64,000 nucleotides of DNA from Mycobacterium sp. E183 (GTDB taxonomy: Bacteria; Actinomycetota; Actinomycetes; Mycobacteriales; Mycobacteriaceae), in NCBI RefSeq assembly GCF_001667735.1, contig NZ_LZJN01000160.1, forward strand, positions 49,391-113,390, given 5' to 3'. How positions within the stretch are numbered: position 1 is the first letter of the stretch; every line of letters begins with the position of its first letter. The notes below the pieces were generated by a model. The model was not told the DNA's origin and made no database searches. It was given only the letters and a program-made list of their open reading frames with translations. Positions 54,352 to 62,886 of the stretch are shown here, piece by piece. The translations under genes were made by a program, and so were the position numbers.

Positions 54352-55767
54352 TCAGTCGAGCTCGGAGCGGGCTACGAGCCGGCGGGCCACCTCGGTGATC
54401 GAACCGGACAGCGACGGATATACCGCAAGCGTCTGCGCCAAATCATCGACGGTTATGCGGTTTTGAACAGCGATCGCGATCGGTAGTATCAACTCGGAAG
54501 CGATCGGCGCGACCACCACGCCGCCGATTATCACGCCGCTGTCCTGTCGGCAAAATAGCTTGACGAATCCCTGATGCAGCTCTGACATTTTCGCCCGCGC
54601 ATTGGTTTTCAACGGCAGCATAATGATGCGGGCCTGAATGGACCCCTGGTCGATCGCGGCCTGCGAGACACCGACCGCCGCGACCTCCGGGTGGGTGAAC
54701 ACCGTCGCCGCAACGGTACGCAATCGCAGTGGATTCACGGCCTCACCGAGCGCGTGATACATCGCGATGCGGCCCTGCATGGCTGCAACGGAGGCCAACG
54801 GCAAAAGACCGGTGCAGTCCCCCGCCGCGTAGATGCCCGCGACCGATGTGCGCGATACGCGATCGACTGCAATGTAGTCGCCGGGCCCTGATCCGATGCC
54901 CACACGCTGCAGGCCTAGCCGGCCGGTGTTGGGGACTGCCCCGAGTGTCATCAACGCGTGGGTGCCTTCGACCGTTCGCCCGTCGGCCATTGTCACGAGC
55001 ACCCCGCCGTCGGTGCGCCTCACGGATTTTGCCCGGGCGCCCTTGATTACTTCGACGCCACGTTGGGCGAAAGATTCCTCGAGCACCTGTGCGGCGTCGG
55101 CGTCCTCGTGCGGCAAAACCCGGTCGCGGCTCGCTACCAGCGTTACCGCCACACCCAACTCGGTGTAGGCATTGGCGAATTCGATACCAGTCACCCCGCA
55201 ACCCACCACGATAAGGTGGTCGGGCAGCGAGTCCAGGTCATAAAGCTGGCGCCAGGTCAAGATCCGCTCGCCGTCGGGGTGTGCCGACGGCAGGATCCGG
55301 GGGCTGGCGCCGGTGGCGATCAACACGACATCGGCATCGCGGACCGTCGTACTGCCGTCACGCGCGGTGACTTTGACGCGGTGGTGTGCCAGACCGGGAG
55401 CCGCATCCACCAATTCGCCGCGGCCGGCGATCAACTCAACGTCCATAGCCAGCAGCTGGGCCGTGATATCCACCGATTGCTCAGCGGAGAGCGCCTTGAT
55501 CCGCTGGTGGACTTCTGCCAAACAAATCTTGGCGTCGTCGACGTGGGCGTCAAAACCCAGCCTGGTCGCCCGCCGCAGTTCGGTGCGCAGCCCCGTCGAG
55601 GCGATAAAGGTCTTCGACGGCACGCAGTCACACAACACCGCGGCACCGCCGACCCCGTCGGAATCGACAACGGTGACGCGCGTTACGGCAGGACCTCGTG
55701 CCGCCGCTACTAACGCTGCCTCATAACCGGCCGGGCCACCGCCAAGGATCACAATGCGGGTTACCAC
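54352..55767 (-). CDS. lpdA: LpdA-type NAD(P)H quinone reductase
   Basis: 471 residues. The sequence is close to M. tuberculosis LpdA (Rv3303c): N-terminal IVILGGGPAGYEAALVAAA, GGAAVLCDCVPSKTFIAST, LIVVGCGVTGIEFANAY and AGDCTGLLPLASVAAMQG. As in LpdA, the disulfide pair is not CxxxxC (here C-x-C), so it reduces quinones rather than lipoamide. It is shorter than Rv3303c by about 20 residues at the C-terminus. It follows the DUF5709 gene on the same strand. Confidence 0.9.
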   Translation of the reverse strand: MVTRIVILGGGPAGYEAALVAAARGPAVTRVTVVDSDGVGGAAVLCDCVPSKTFIASTGLRTELRRATRLGFDAHVDDAKICLAEVHQRIKALSAEQSVDITAQLLAMDVELIAGRGELVDAAPGLAHHRVKVTARDGSTTVRDADVVLIATGASPRILPSAHPDGERILTWRQLYDLDSLPDHLIVVGCGVTGIEFANAYTELGVAVTLVASRDRVLPHEDADAAQVLEESFAQRGVEVIKGARAKSVRRTDGGVLVTMADGRTVEGTHALMTLGAVPNTGRLGLQRVGIGSGPGDYIAVDRVSRTSVAGIYAAGDCTGLLPLASVAAMQGRIAMYHALGEAVNPLRLRTVAATVFTHPEVAAVGVSQAAIDQGSIQARIIMLPLKTNARAKMSELHQGFVKLFCRQDSGVIIGGVVVAPIASELILPIAIAVQNRITVDDLAQTLAVYPSLSGSITEVARRLVARSELD

Positions 55768-55819
55768 GGCTCAGATTTCACCCACTGGCCGCACGGTAGG
55801 TCATCGGAGACGCCATACC

Positions 55820-56251
55820 TCACCCGCGCTCCTCGTCGACGACGATATGCATGGCGGCTTCCTCCGCCGAGGCGGCGCCGCCGTCGATGCCGACGTCGTG
55901 GGCAAGGTAATCCGCACCCGGATCAGTTGAATCGACGTCGAAGGCGACAAGCCGGCCTGCGCGCACATCGCCGACCTGATCGTCGATGGGCTCACCGTCG
56001 CTGTCGGTGCTATCACCAATCCCGTCGCCATCCCACTGGTCGGTCACGTCGGGCACCTCACGGGCCAGTCGGCGCGCGAGACTCTCATGGGTGCGCGCTT
56101 CCCTCGCGGTCAGTCCCCACGCTCGCAGTTCGCGGGGGCGTTCCGGAGGCGAGTAACCTTCGTCGAGGTCGATGCCCGTCTGTTCTGAGTCCAAGCTTTC
56201 TTCTGGCTCGAGCAGATGGGCCTGCACATCATCGAATTCAGAAATCCCCAC
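55820..56251 (-). CDS. DUF5709 protein
   Basis: 143 residues from GTG 56251. Acidic: LLEPEESLDSEQTGIDLDEGYSPP and SLARRLAREVPD, then an Asp-rich middle and a C-terminal helix (GGAASAEEAAMHIVVDEE). This is the DUF5709 pattern; a relative lies at 17848-18153. ATG 56329 is an alternative start. Function unknown. It lies behind element S12 and 52 bp before the lpdA gene. Confidence 0.75.
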   Translation of the reverse strand: MGISEFDDVQAHLLEPEESLDSEQTGIDLDEGYSPPERPRELRAWGLTAREARTHESLARRLAREVPDVTDQWDGDGIGDSTDSDGEPIDDQVGDVRAGRLVAFDVDSTDPGADYLAHDVGIDGGAASAEEAAMHIVVDEERG

Positions 56252-56340
56252 CCGGCACCGTCTCCGTTCCGTAACTGCAAAGGTTTCGACAACAACACAC
56301 AGCTGCGCAGCCATCGACGTCGTGATCATGGCGGGCAGAA

Positions 56341-56382
56341 GGGTGAGCTGTCGTCGTCCACCTCGGTCGATCACCCGGGTGA
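56341..56382 (-). promoter_or_regulatory. Composite palindromic element S12
   Basis: TCACCCGGGTGA (56371-56382), 11-bp spacer, GGACGA-N7-TCACCC (56341-56359). It points toward the DUF5709 and lpdA genes. Confidence 0.8.
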
Positions 56383-56419
56383 TCTGGCGGCCAACTTGAC
56401 CTGGCAGCGGCGCGGGCGC

Positions 56420-56461
56420 TCATCCGGATGAAATGTCCCGGCGGGTGATGACGGCTCACCC
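56420..56461 (+). promoter_or_regulatory. Composite palindromic element S13
   Basis: TCATCCGGATGA (56420-56431), 11-bp spacer, GGGTGATGACGGCTCACCC. It points toward the sigma factor gene at 56692. Confidence 0.8.
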
Positions 56462-56691
56462 CGCGGTGATCGATGCTGGCACCAGTTGGCAAGCGCAGGT
56501 GCTGTGGAGGTTAGATGCGATGACAGGCGCACGTGCAGCTAGCGGCTCACGCACTTGGTTGGCGCAGTCCGTGAGACGCCGGCCCGTCGAGCAGGACAGG
56601 CCTTGCCTCGCGCCCGCGGCCTGCTTGGCTGGTGCTCGCGAGGGCGAGCCACGCTGCACGCCACTACTTTTCGCGGTAGCGGGAGAATAAC

Positions 56692-57291
56692 GTGGGTTAC
56701 GTACGAGCTGAATCGACGAAGGCGCCAGCCGGCGCGCTGAACGCTCACTTTGAAAGCGCCATCACCCCGCTCCTTGAGCCGCTGTATCGGCGCGCTCTTC
56801 GAATGACCTCCAATCGAGTGGATGCGGAGGATCTGGTGCAAGAAACGCTGCTCAACGCGTATGCCGGTCTCGGGTCATTCGAGCCCGGGACGAACCTCAA
56901 GGCATGGCTGCGGCAGATCATGACCAACACTCATATCAGCAGTTATCGGCGGCAAAAGCGCCGTCCCGCCCAGCATCCGGCTGGTGAGATCACCGATCAA
57001 CAGCTCGTGGTCAATGCCCCCTGCACCCATCGGTTCCTACGGTCGGCCGAGGACCAGGCGCTCGAGATGCTGCCAGACCCCTACCTCAAGGCTGCAATGA
57101 TGCTCTTGCCTGAGCAGTTTCGCATCGCGGTGTATTTCGCCGACATTGCGGGATACACGTATAAAGAGATCGCCGTCCTGACGGACACCGGACCAGGAAC
57201 CGTAAGTTCCAGGCTCAATCGCGGCCGAAAACAGTTGCGCGATTTGCTATCCAGCTCGCCAACTAATCACGAGGCGCGGGTAGCGAGTTGA
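56692..57291 (+). CDS. SigH/SigR-like ECF sigma factor
   Basis: 199 residues from GTG 56692 with GGGAG six bases upstream. Region 2 reads LYRRALRMTSNRVDAEDLVQE and LKAWLRQIMTNTHISSYRRQK; region 4 reads LLPEQFRIAVYFADIAGYTYKEIAV with TVSSRLNRGRKQLRDLL. The pattern matches mycobacterial SigH and streptomycete SigR, which respond to disulfide stress. Unlike sigH, it is not followed by an anti-sigma (zinc-binding HxxxCxxC) gene; the next gene is convergent. Activity may be set only at transcription via S13. Confidence 0.9.
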   Translation: MGYVRAESTKAPAGALNAHFESAITPLLEPLYRRALRMTSNRVDAEDLVQETLLNAYAGLGSFEPGTNLKAWLRQIMTNTHISSYRRQKRRPAQHPAGEITDQQLVVNAPCTHRFLRSAEDQALEMLPDPYLKAAMMLLPEQFRIAVYFADIAGYTYKEIAVLTDTGPGTVSSRLNRGRKQLRDLLSSSPTNHEARVAS

Positions 57292-57358
57292 TGCTGCTCG
57301 ACCGGTAGATCAGCTGGCCCGATGACCACAACAAGCGCTCAGCACACGGCAAGCGTGG

Positions 57359-58447
57359 TTAGCGTTGAACCGACCGCGACCAGGACGCAGCGAACTTGGA
57401 CACCCCGTCGTGTTCCAGGAGAGCGAACACATCGTGCAGGTCGATGCCGAGGGCGGTCAGCCGGTCGAACACCTCCTGGGCCTGCGCCGCCTTGCCGGTC
57501 ACGATGTCACCGACGACGACGCCGTGATCGGCGACCGCCTCCAGCGTGGGCTCTGGAATCGTGCTGACGGTGTTGGGCGCCACCAGTCCGGTGACGTACA
57601 TCGTGTCGGGGTAGGCGGGGTTTTTCACTCCGGTGGAGGCCCACAGTGGTCGTTGCAGGCGAGCACCCGCGGCGCGCAACGCCGCGTAGCGCGGCTCGGC
57701 TTCGAAGACCTGCTGATAGGCGGCGTAGGCCAATCGGGCGTTGGCGATGCCCGCCTCTCCCCGCAGCGCGAGCGCCTCATCGGTCCCGATTGCCTCGAGT
57801 CGCTTGTCGACTTCGGTGTCCACCCGGGATACGAATAATGATGCTAACGAATGGATTTGGGATAGGTCAGTGCCCGCGTGCCGGGCGGTTTCGATGCCGG
57901 CCAGATAAGCGTTCATGACCGCCCGGTAGCGTTGGACGGAAAAGATCAGCGTCACGTTGACACAAACACCCTTGGCCAACGCCGCGGTGATTGCGGGCAG
58001 ACCGGCGGGGGTGGCCGGTATTTTGATTAGCACGTTGGGCCGGTCGACAATCTTGGCCAGCTCAACCGCCTGCGTGACTGTCGCATCGGTGTCGTGCGCG
58101 AGCGACGGGTCGACTTCGATGGACACTCTTCCGTCGACGCCGCCGGAACCTTCCCATTGTGGACGCAGGACATCGCAGGCCGCCCGGACGTCGTCGGTGA
58201 TCGCCGTGCGGACCGCGGTGTCGATGTCCGTGCCGCGGGCCGTCAGCTCGGCGATCTGGCCATCGTAGGCGCGGCCGTTTGCAAGTGCATGCTCAAAGGT
58301 GGACGGGTTAGTGGTCACGCCGACAACGCTTCTCGTGTCGATAAGCTGTCGCAGCTTGCCGGATTGCAGCAGACCGCGGGACAAGTCGTCCAGCCAAACC
58401 GACACTCCCGCCGCCGACAACGCGGCCAGGTTCGGGTTCTGAGTCAT
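57359..58447 (-). CDS. tal: Transaldolase
   Basis: 362 residues from ATG 58447. The Schiff-base lysine is in [14 protein letters not shown]; flanking motifs [13 protein letters not shown] and [14 protein letters not shown] are typical. It moves a dihydroxyacetone unit between sugar phosphates in the pentose phosphate pathway, a source of NADPH for oxidant defence. It lies at the end of a unit SDR-MsrB-MsrA-transaldolase (157-bp gap from MsrA) and is probably a second copy besides the housekeeping one. Confidence 0.92.
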   Translation of the reverse strand: MTQNPNLAALSAAGVSVWLDDLSRGLLQSGKLRQLIDTRSVVGVTTNPSTFEHALANGRAYDGQIAELTARGTDIDTAVRTAITDDVRAACDVLRPQWEGSGGVDGRVSIEVDPSLAHDTDATVTQAVELAKIVDRPNVLIKIPATPAGLPAITAALAKGVCVNVTLIFSVQRYRAVMNAYLAGIETARHAGTDLSQIHSLASLFVSRVDTEVDKRLEAIGTDEALALRGEAGIANARLAYAAYQQVFEAEPRYAALRAAGARLQRPLWASTGVKNPAYPDTMYVTGLVAPNTVSTIPEPTLEAVADHGVVVGDIVTGKAAQAQEVFDRLTALGIDLHDVFALLEHDGVSKFAASWSRSVQR

Positions 58448-58603
58448 CCCGTCGCCGCCGCTCGCCCATCGCTGGGCCGCGGTAGAACCCACCCCACGGC
58501 GCATGCTGTGCCAGAAAGCACCAGCGGCGCGTACGCGCTCAACAGCACCTGCCAATGCGGCGGGGCTGTCGCCCTGTCTTGTGTTACCGAGCCCATGTCG
58601 TTG

Positions 58604-59152
58604 CTAAGCCGGCTTGTCGCGTCCAGCCGCCGCGGCCTTTGCCCCGTCACCGCGGTTGGGTACCGTCCAATCGGGGCGGACGTAGTGGCAGGTGTAGCCC
58701 GATGGGTAGCGCTGCAGGTAGTTCTGGTGTTCGGGTTCGGCTTCCCAAAACTCACCGGCCGGGTTCACCTCGGTGACGACTCTGCCGGGCCACCTCCCGG
58801 AATCCTCGATGTCGGCGATGGTTCGCGTTGCGATTCGCTTTTGCTCGTCGTCCAGATAGAAAATTGCCGACCGGTAACTGGTTCCGACATCATTGCCCTG
58901 ACGGTTCTTGGTGGTCGGGTCGTGGATCTGGAAAAAGAATTCCAACAGCGCCCGATAATCGGTCTGGTCTGGGTCGTAGGTGATTTCGACTGCCTCGGCG
59001 TGCCCGGGGTGATTGCGGTAGGTGGGGTGTGTGTTGCTGCCACCGGTGTAGCCGACACGGGTGGTCACCACGCCGGGCTGCGCGCGGAAGAGGTCCTCCA
59101 TGCCCCAAAAGCACCCGCCCGCGAGAATAGCGATCTTGTCGTGCCCGGTCAT
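58604..59152 (-). CDS. msrA: Peptide methionine (S)-S-oxide reductase MsrA
   Basis: 182 residues. The catalytic cysteine is in [32 protein letters not shown] and [11 protein letters not shown] are family motifs, and a C-terminal PSGYTCHYV gives a possible resolving cysteine. It reduces methionine-S-sulfoxide in proteins with thioredoxin. It overlaps msrB by 4 bp (ATGA). No signal peptide, so cytosolic. Confidence 0.95.
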   Translation of the reverse strand: MTGHDKIAILAGGCFWGMEDLFRAQPGVVTTRVGYTGGSNTHPTYRNHPGHAEAVEITYDPDQTDYRALLEFFFQIHDPTTKNRQGNDVGTSYRSAIFYLDDEQKRIATRTIADIEDSGRWPGRVVTEVNPAGEFWEAEPEHQNYLQRYPSGYTCHYVRPDWTVPNRGDGAKAAAAGRDKPA

Positions 59153-59637
59153 GATTGTCGCTCGCCGACGCTTTGGGCCTGTTCCGATACGTCGTTCGCG
59201 AACAATCGCAGATATCGTCCATAACCCTGGGCTTCCAGGTCATCGCGGTGGATGAATCGCAGCGATGCCGAGTTGATGCAGTAGCGCAGGCCGCCCGCTT
59301 CTCGGGGGCCGTCCGTGAATACGTGCCCCAGATGACTGTCGGCATGGGCGGAGCGCACCTCGACCCTTTGCATGAAGTGGCTAAGGTCGCGCCTCTCAAC
59401 CAGGCTGTCCGAGTCGATCGGCCGGGTGAAGCTGGGCCAGCCACTTCCGCCGTCGAATTTGTCCACCGAGGCGAAAAGCGGTTCGCCAGAAACAATGTCG
59501 ACGTAGATGCCTGGTTCATGGTTGTCGCAGTATTCGCCTGTGAACGGAGGCTCCGTGCCGCTCTCCTGGGTGACGTGGTATTGCTGGGGGCTGAGCGCGT
59601 CGACCGCGGCAGGATTCTTGCGGTATTGGTGTGACAT
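59149..59637 (-). CDS. msrB: Peptide methionine (R)-S-oxide reductase MsrB
   Basis: 162 residues from ATG 59637. Motifs: [32 protein letters not shown] and the catalytic cysteine in [13 protein letters not shown]. The zinc-binding CxxC pairs of many MsrB proteins are absent ([15 protein letters not shown] where others have CxxC), so it is the zinc-free type. A cysteine in EYCDNHE may resolve. It repairs methionine-R-sulfoxide. Coupled to msrA downstream and 28 bp after the SDR gene. Confidence 0.94.
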   Translation of the reverse strand: MSHQYRKNPAAVDALSPQQYHVTQESGTEPPFTGEYCDNHEPGIYVDIVSGEPLFASVDKFDGGSGWPSFTRPIDSDSLVERRDLSHFMQRVEVRSAHADSHLGHVFTDGPREAGGLRYCINSASLRFIHRDDLEAQGYGRYLRLFANDVSEQAQSVGERQS

Positions 59638-59665
59638 CTGGTCTCCTTCGTTCGGGCAGGCTTGT

Positions 59666-60436
59666 TTAGTTGCGCCCGGCCATGATGCCGCCGTCGACGT
59701 TGAGAATCGCACCGGTGACCCAGCTGGCCGCATCAGACAGCAGATACGTCACTGCGTTGGCCACGTCGGCCGGGTTCCCGACTCGTCCCAGCGGATGAAG
59801 CGGCGCGAAAGTGGCAAGCGTGGCGTCGATCTCGTCCTTCGGGATGAAGCCCTCGTAGAGCGGGGTCTTGACCACAGCTGGCGCCACCGCGTTGACGCGA
59901 ATGTTGTGGCCGGCGAGCTCGATGGCCAGGTTGTGGGTGAGCGCATGCAGGCCGGCCTTTTGCATCGAGTAAACCGACGAAGGAGTCAGGCCGATCGCCT
60001 GGTGTGCCCACATGCTGCCGATGTTGACGATGGACCCGCCCTCCCCCTTGGCGATCATGCCCGCGACAACGGTCTGCGTCAGGAAGAACAGGGCATAGTT
60101 GAGCTCCATGTACGAGTCATAGGTCGGCGCGTCATATTCGAGAAACGGCTTGGGGACGAAGAATCCGGCCGCGTTGACGAGCAGCGTCGCATCGCTGTGG
60201 TTCTCGGAAAGTGCGCGCTGAACATCGGCGACCGCGGTACGATCGGTCAGCTCCGAGGTGATCCCCCACGCCTGGCCGCCTTCGCCCGTCAGTTCGGTCA
60301 CCGTGTCATCCACACGGTCTTTCGACCGTCCGATGATCACCGCGCTACCGCCGTGGCGCATGACGTCAACGGCGACCTGCCGGCCCATACCGGCGCTGCC
60401 CCCGACGACGACGACCTTCTTGGAATCGAAGTGCAT
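59666..60436 (-). CDS. Short-chain dehydrogenase paralogue with intact active site
   Basis: 256 residues. Motifs [36 protein letters not shown] and the intact catalytic YSMQKAG. It is the close paralogue of the protein at 18782-19549, where His replaces Tyr. The substrate is unknown; SDRs of this type act on alcohols, ketones or quinones. It heads the unit with MsrB, MsrA and transaldolase. Element S14 lies 142 bp upstream. Confidence 0.93.
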   Translation of the reverse strand: MHFDSKKVVVVGGSAGMGRQVAVDVMRHGGSAVIIGRSKDRVDDTVTELTGEGGQAWGITSELTDRTAVADVQRALSENHSDATLLVNAAGFFVPKPFLEYDAPTYDSYMELNYALFFLTQTVVAGMIAKGEGGSIVNIGSMWAHQAIGLTPSSVYSMQKAGLHALTHNLAIELAGHNIRVNAVAPAVVKTPLYEGFIPKDEIDATLATFAPLHPLGRVGNPADVANAVTYLLSDAASWVTGAILNVDGGIMAGRN

Positions 60437-60956
60437 GGTGAGACCCTTCTGCTAATCGTTCTCGACGGCTCGCCGCTGGGCCATCGCCTTTGCCCGGCAA
60501 CGCGATTTGTAGCCTTGGCGTCGACGTCCGGCGCCCCGATGTCAAAGTCGAACTGCCGTCGAGTCTGCTGCGTCGCGGGGTGAGCCGTCATCACCCCGGC
60601 GTCGATTCACCCGGGTGAGTTGTGCATCCCCGAGGCCAACATCGACTCCGCGGGGACGCTCAGAGGCCGGCCGAGGCTGCTGAGTTATGAACGCGCAGTG
60701 GGTAATTCAGCGCAGCCGCAATCACCGAGGGGGTAGGCTTGCCTAGAGTCTTGGCGATGCTCACGACAAGATGCGGAGCAAAGCGATGGCGAATGTCGTT
60801 CACCAAGTAGGCCGCCATATCCCCGGCAGTCAATTCGATTGCGGGTGACGCACCATCAATTGCGCCGTGGCGGTACAAGAATGATGGCGCCGGCGAGGTA
60901 GTTACTTGATCCCGTGATGTCGAATCCCTTGAGAAGACAGTGAAGGAGCGTCAAAC
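60437..60956. other. 520-bp region between the SDR and monooxygenase genes
   Basis: Contains element S14. A 72-residue minus-strand frame (60660-60878) starting at TTG is not convincing. Nothing else is recognisable. Confidence 0.5.
60578..60618 (-). promoter_or_regulatory. Composite palindromic element S14
   Basis: TCACCCGGGTGA (60607-60618), 10-bp spacer, GGGTGA-N7-TCACCC (60578-60596), all half-sites perfect. It precedes the SDR-msrB-msrA-tal unit. Confidence 0.88.
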
Positions 60957-61268
60957 ATGTACGGGCCAGATGAAGAAGTAGTGCTGATCACCGAGGCCGT
61001 GGCTTTGCCGGGCAAGGGAGACGACCTGCGACGCGCGTTCGTTGGGTTAATTCCTCCGTCGCTGGCCGAAGGAGCCGTTAGCACCTTTAGGCTGCACGAA
61101 GATCGCGATCGGCCCGGGCATTTCACGCTTTATCAGCGGTTCCGCAACCAGCACGGGGTCGACCTCCACGTTCAAACCGATCATTTCGCGCTCAGCGTGG
61201 AAGCGTTGTCACAGTTTGCTCAGGACGGCGAGGCCCAGACCACCTTCTACCGGGTGGTGAGTGGGTGA
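60957..61268 (+). CDS. Antibiotic biosynthesis monooxygenase (ABM) domain protein
   Basis: 103 residues from ATG 60957, with GAAGGAG eight bases upstream. The single ABM domain reads EEVVLITEAVALPGKGDDLRR, DRPGHFTLYQRFRN and VDLHVQTDHFALSVEAL, a ferredoxin-like fold of small monooxygenases acting on quinones or aromatic compounds. It is one of few plus-strand genes here and has no S element in front of it. Convergent with the acetyltransferase gene. Confidence 0.85.
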   Translation: MYGPDEEVVLITEAVALPGKGDDLRRAFVGLIPPSLAEGAVSTFRLHEDRDRPGHFTLYQRFRNQHGVDLHVQTDHFALSVEALSQFAQDGEAQTTFYRVVSG

Positions 61269-61333
61269 GCCTCCAGATGGCGCGACAAAAGCTTGGCCAA
61301 CTTCCTGCTTAGGTTACATCCAGGCTAGGCCGC

Positions 61334-61960
61334 TTACGGAGCCTGTGCACACGCCGGCTCTGGCAGGTCAAGGTCCGCTTTGTTTAGTCGATAGACCTCA
61401 AGGGTCAGGTTGTAGTACTTGTCGGTTTCACCGACCCATTCCATGCCCACTCGTCGAGCCGTAGCCACTCCGCGATCATTGCCTGGCCGCACGACTGCGA
61501 AAACCTCGCTGACACCGATATTTGTGAATGCTTGATGCGCCACCGCATGACCGGCCTCCGCACCGAAACCGTGCCCCCATAGAGCCGGCGCAACTTGCCA
61601 GCCGATCTCGAGATCGGTGCAGCCGGGTGGTAGAGGAAGCAGTGCCACTCCCCCGACTAAGTCGCCGGAGTACCTATCGGTGATCGCCCACCGTCCCACG
61701 GGCAGGCCGGATCCGTCGCTCTGCCGGATCCATTCGCCCAAGAGATGCCGCATGTGGGCGCGGTCGGCGATCAACGGCAGCGCCGGACACAGCCAACGCG
61801 AAACCTCCGGCGCTCCGTATATCCCGTAAGCGGCACGGTCGTCTTCGAATTGCCATGGGCGCAACTGGAGACGGGCTGTCAGGATGCGTCGGGTGTGGGG
61901 GTCCCATTCGACGTGACGGTGATCATCCAATGTCGCCTCCTTCAGATCGTGAAAACTCAT
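61334..61960 (-). CDS. GNAT-family N-acetyltransferase
   Basis: 208 residues from ATG 61960. The acetyl-CoA loop is visible near LEIGWQVAPALWGHGFGAEAGHAV, then HQAFTNIGVSEVFAVV and PGNDRGVATARRVGMEWVG. This is the RimJ/RimL-type subfamily. The substrate is unknown; possible targets are ribosomal proteins, small amines or drugs. No clear ribosome site at the start. It is not linked to an S element. Confidence 0.85.
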   Translation of the reverse strand: MSFHDLKEATLDDHRHVEWDPHTRRILTARLQLRPWQFEDDRAAYGIYGAPEVSRWLCPALPLIADRAHMRHLLGEWIRQSDGSGLPVGRWAITDRYSGDLVGGVALLPLPPGCTDLEIGWQVAPALWGHGFGAEAGHAVAHQAFTNIGVSEVFAVVRPGNDRGVATARRVGMEWVGETDKYYNLTLEVYRLNKADLDLPEPACAQAP

Positions 61961-62063
61961 ACCGGAAAAAGTGACCCACTAGGAAAGCAACGCCGGTAAA
62001 GAAGGTGACGATCGCGGTCGGCGTGGTACCGACATTGAGTGGTCGCCGAGTTGAGCGGTTGGC

Positions 62064-62798
62064 CTATGCCTCGGCGACGCGAAGCACAACCTTCCCCTTC
62101 TTCCCGCGCTGCTCGGTGCGCGCAAAAGCCTCTTCGAATTGGTTCAGCGCAAAGACCGTGTCGATCTGCGGATGCAGCTCCGGAAGCGCCGCGAGCTGCG
62201 CTCCGTTCGGTTCCACAACGAAGTACTGCGCGCCCGGCGTCTCGGCCGCGATCGTCACGATGCGCCCGGCGCGCTCTGCGCTACGAGCAAGCGCCTCACC
62301 GCCGGTGGTGTCGAACAGGAGGTCGCAGTCCTCTCCTTCGCCGACCAGAACCGCCCCGAGGTGCCGTGCGAGTTGAGCGGCGATGTGCCCGACGCCGCCA
62401 TGCACGCCCGTGATGAGCACGCGCTGCCCGGCCGTGACCTTGCCGTGGACGACCAGCGCCTGAAACGCGGTCAGTCCAGTCATCGGAAGCGCCGCGGCTT
62501 GCTCGCGGCTCAGTGCGGATGGCTTCGGAGCGAGCAGGGATTTCGGTACCGCGGCCCACTCGGCGGCGACGCCGTCGTGGTCGAACGGTGTCAGCGCGAT
62601 GACCTCCTCGCCGGTCGATTCGACGACACCGCACAGCTCATATGAGGGGATCGCCGGCAACCGATCGGTCGGCCAGGCCAACTCACCCCGTGTGATCGCC
62701 GCGGCATGGACCCGCACAAGCGCCTCGTCCGGCCCGGGCTCGGGTTGGGCAATCTCTTCTAGTCGTAGTCCGTCCGCGTACAGACGTATCGCCCTCAT
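62064..62798 (-). CDS. Shortened MDR-family quinone oxidoreductase
   Basis: 244 residues, shorter than the usual 300-plus. N-terminal GroES-like part (MRAIRLYADGLRLEEI, PSYELCGVVESTG), then nucleotide-binding GVHGGVGHIAAQLARHLGA and LLFDTTGGEALARSA. The segment between the nucleotide site and LLFDTTGG is much shorter than in typical members, and the first half is compact. NADPH-dependent quinone reduction is likely but the shortening may affect it. Two palindromes lie directly upstream (62819-62852). Confidence 0.8.
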   Translation of the reverse strand: MRAIRLYADGLRLEEIAQPEPGPDEALVRVHAAAITRGELAWPTDRLPAIPSYELCGVVESTGEEVIALTPFDHDGVAAEWAAVPKSLLAPKPSALSREQAAALPMTGLTAFQALVVHGKVTAGQRVLITGVHGGVGHIAAQLARHLGAVLVGEGEDCDLLFDTTGGEALARSAERAGRIVTIAAETPGAQYFVVEPNGAQLAALPELHPQIDTVFALNQFEEAFARTEQRGKKGKVVLRVAEA

Positions 62799-62818
62799 GA
62801 AATTCTCCTTCGTATGAT

Positions 62819-62852
62819 TTGTGATTACACAACGAATAGTGCTGACAGCACT
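62819..62852 (-). promoter_or_regulatory. Two palindromes upstream of the quinone oxidoreductase gene
   Basis: TTGTG-N4-CACAA (62819-62832) and AGTGCTG-A-CAGCACT (62838-62852), the second with perfect 7-bp arms, lie within 55 bp of the start. They look like operators of a TetR- or MarR-type repressor, not encoded nearby. Confidence 0.5.
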
Positions 62853-62886
62853 TAGCTTTTCGGGTTCAGCTCCAGTGTCGGGGTTT

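Larger units (their letters stand above)
56252..56691. other. 440-bp divergent region between DUF5709 and sigma factor genes
   Basis: It holds two elements, S12 toward the minus-strand genes and S13 toward the sigma gene, 37 bp apart. No coding region is convincing. Confidence 0.6.

Noticed and set aside
60660..60878. 72-residue minus-strand frame
   Set aside because: TTG start without ribosome site; partly helical but not recognisable. Could be a remnant.
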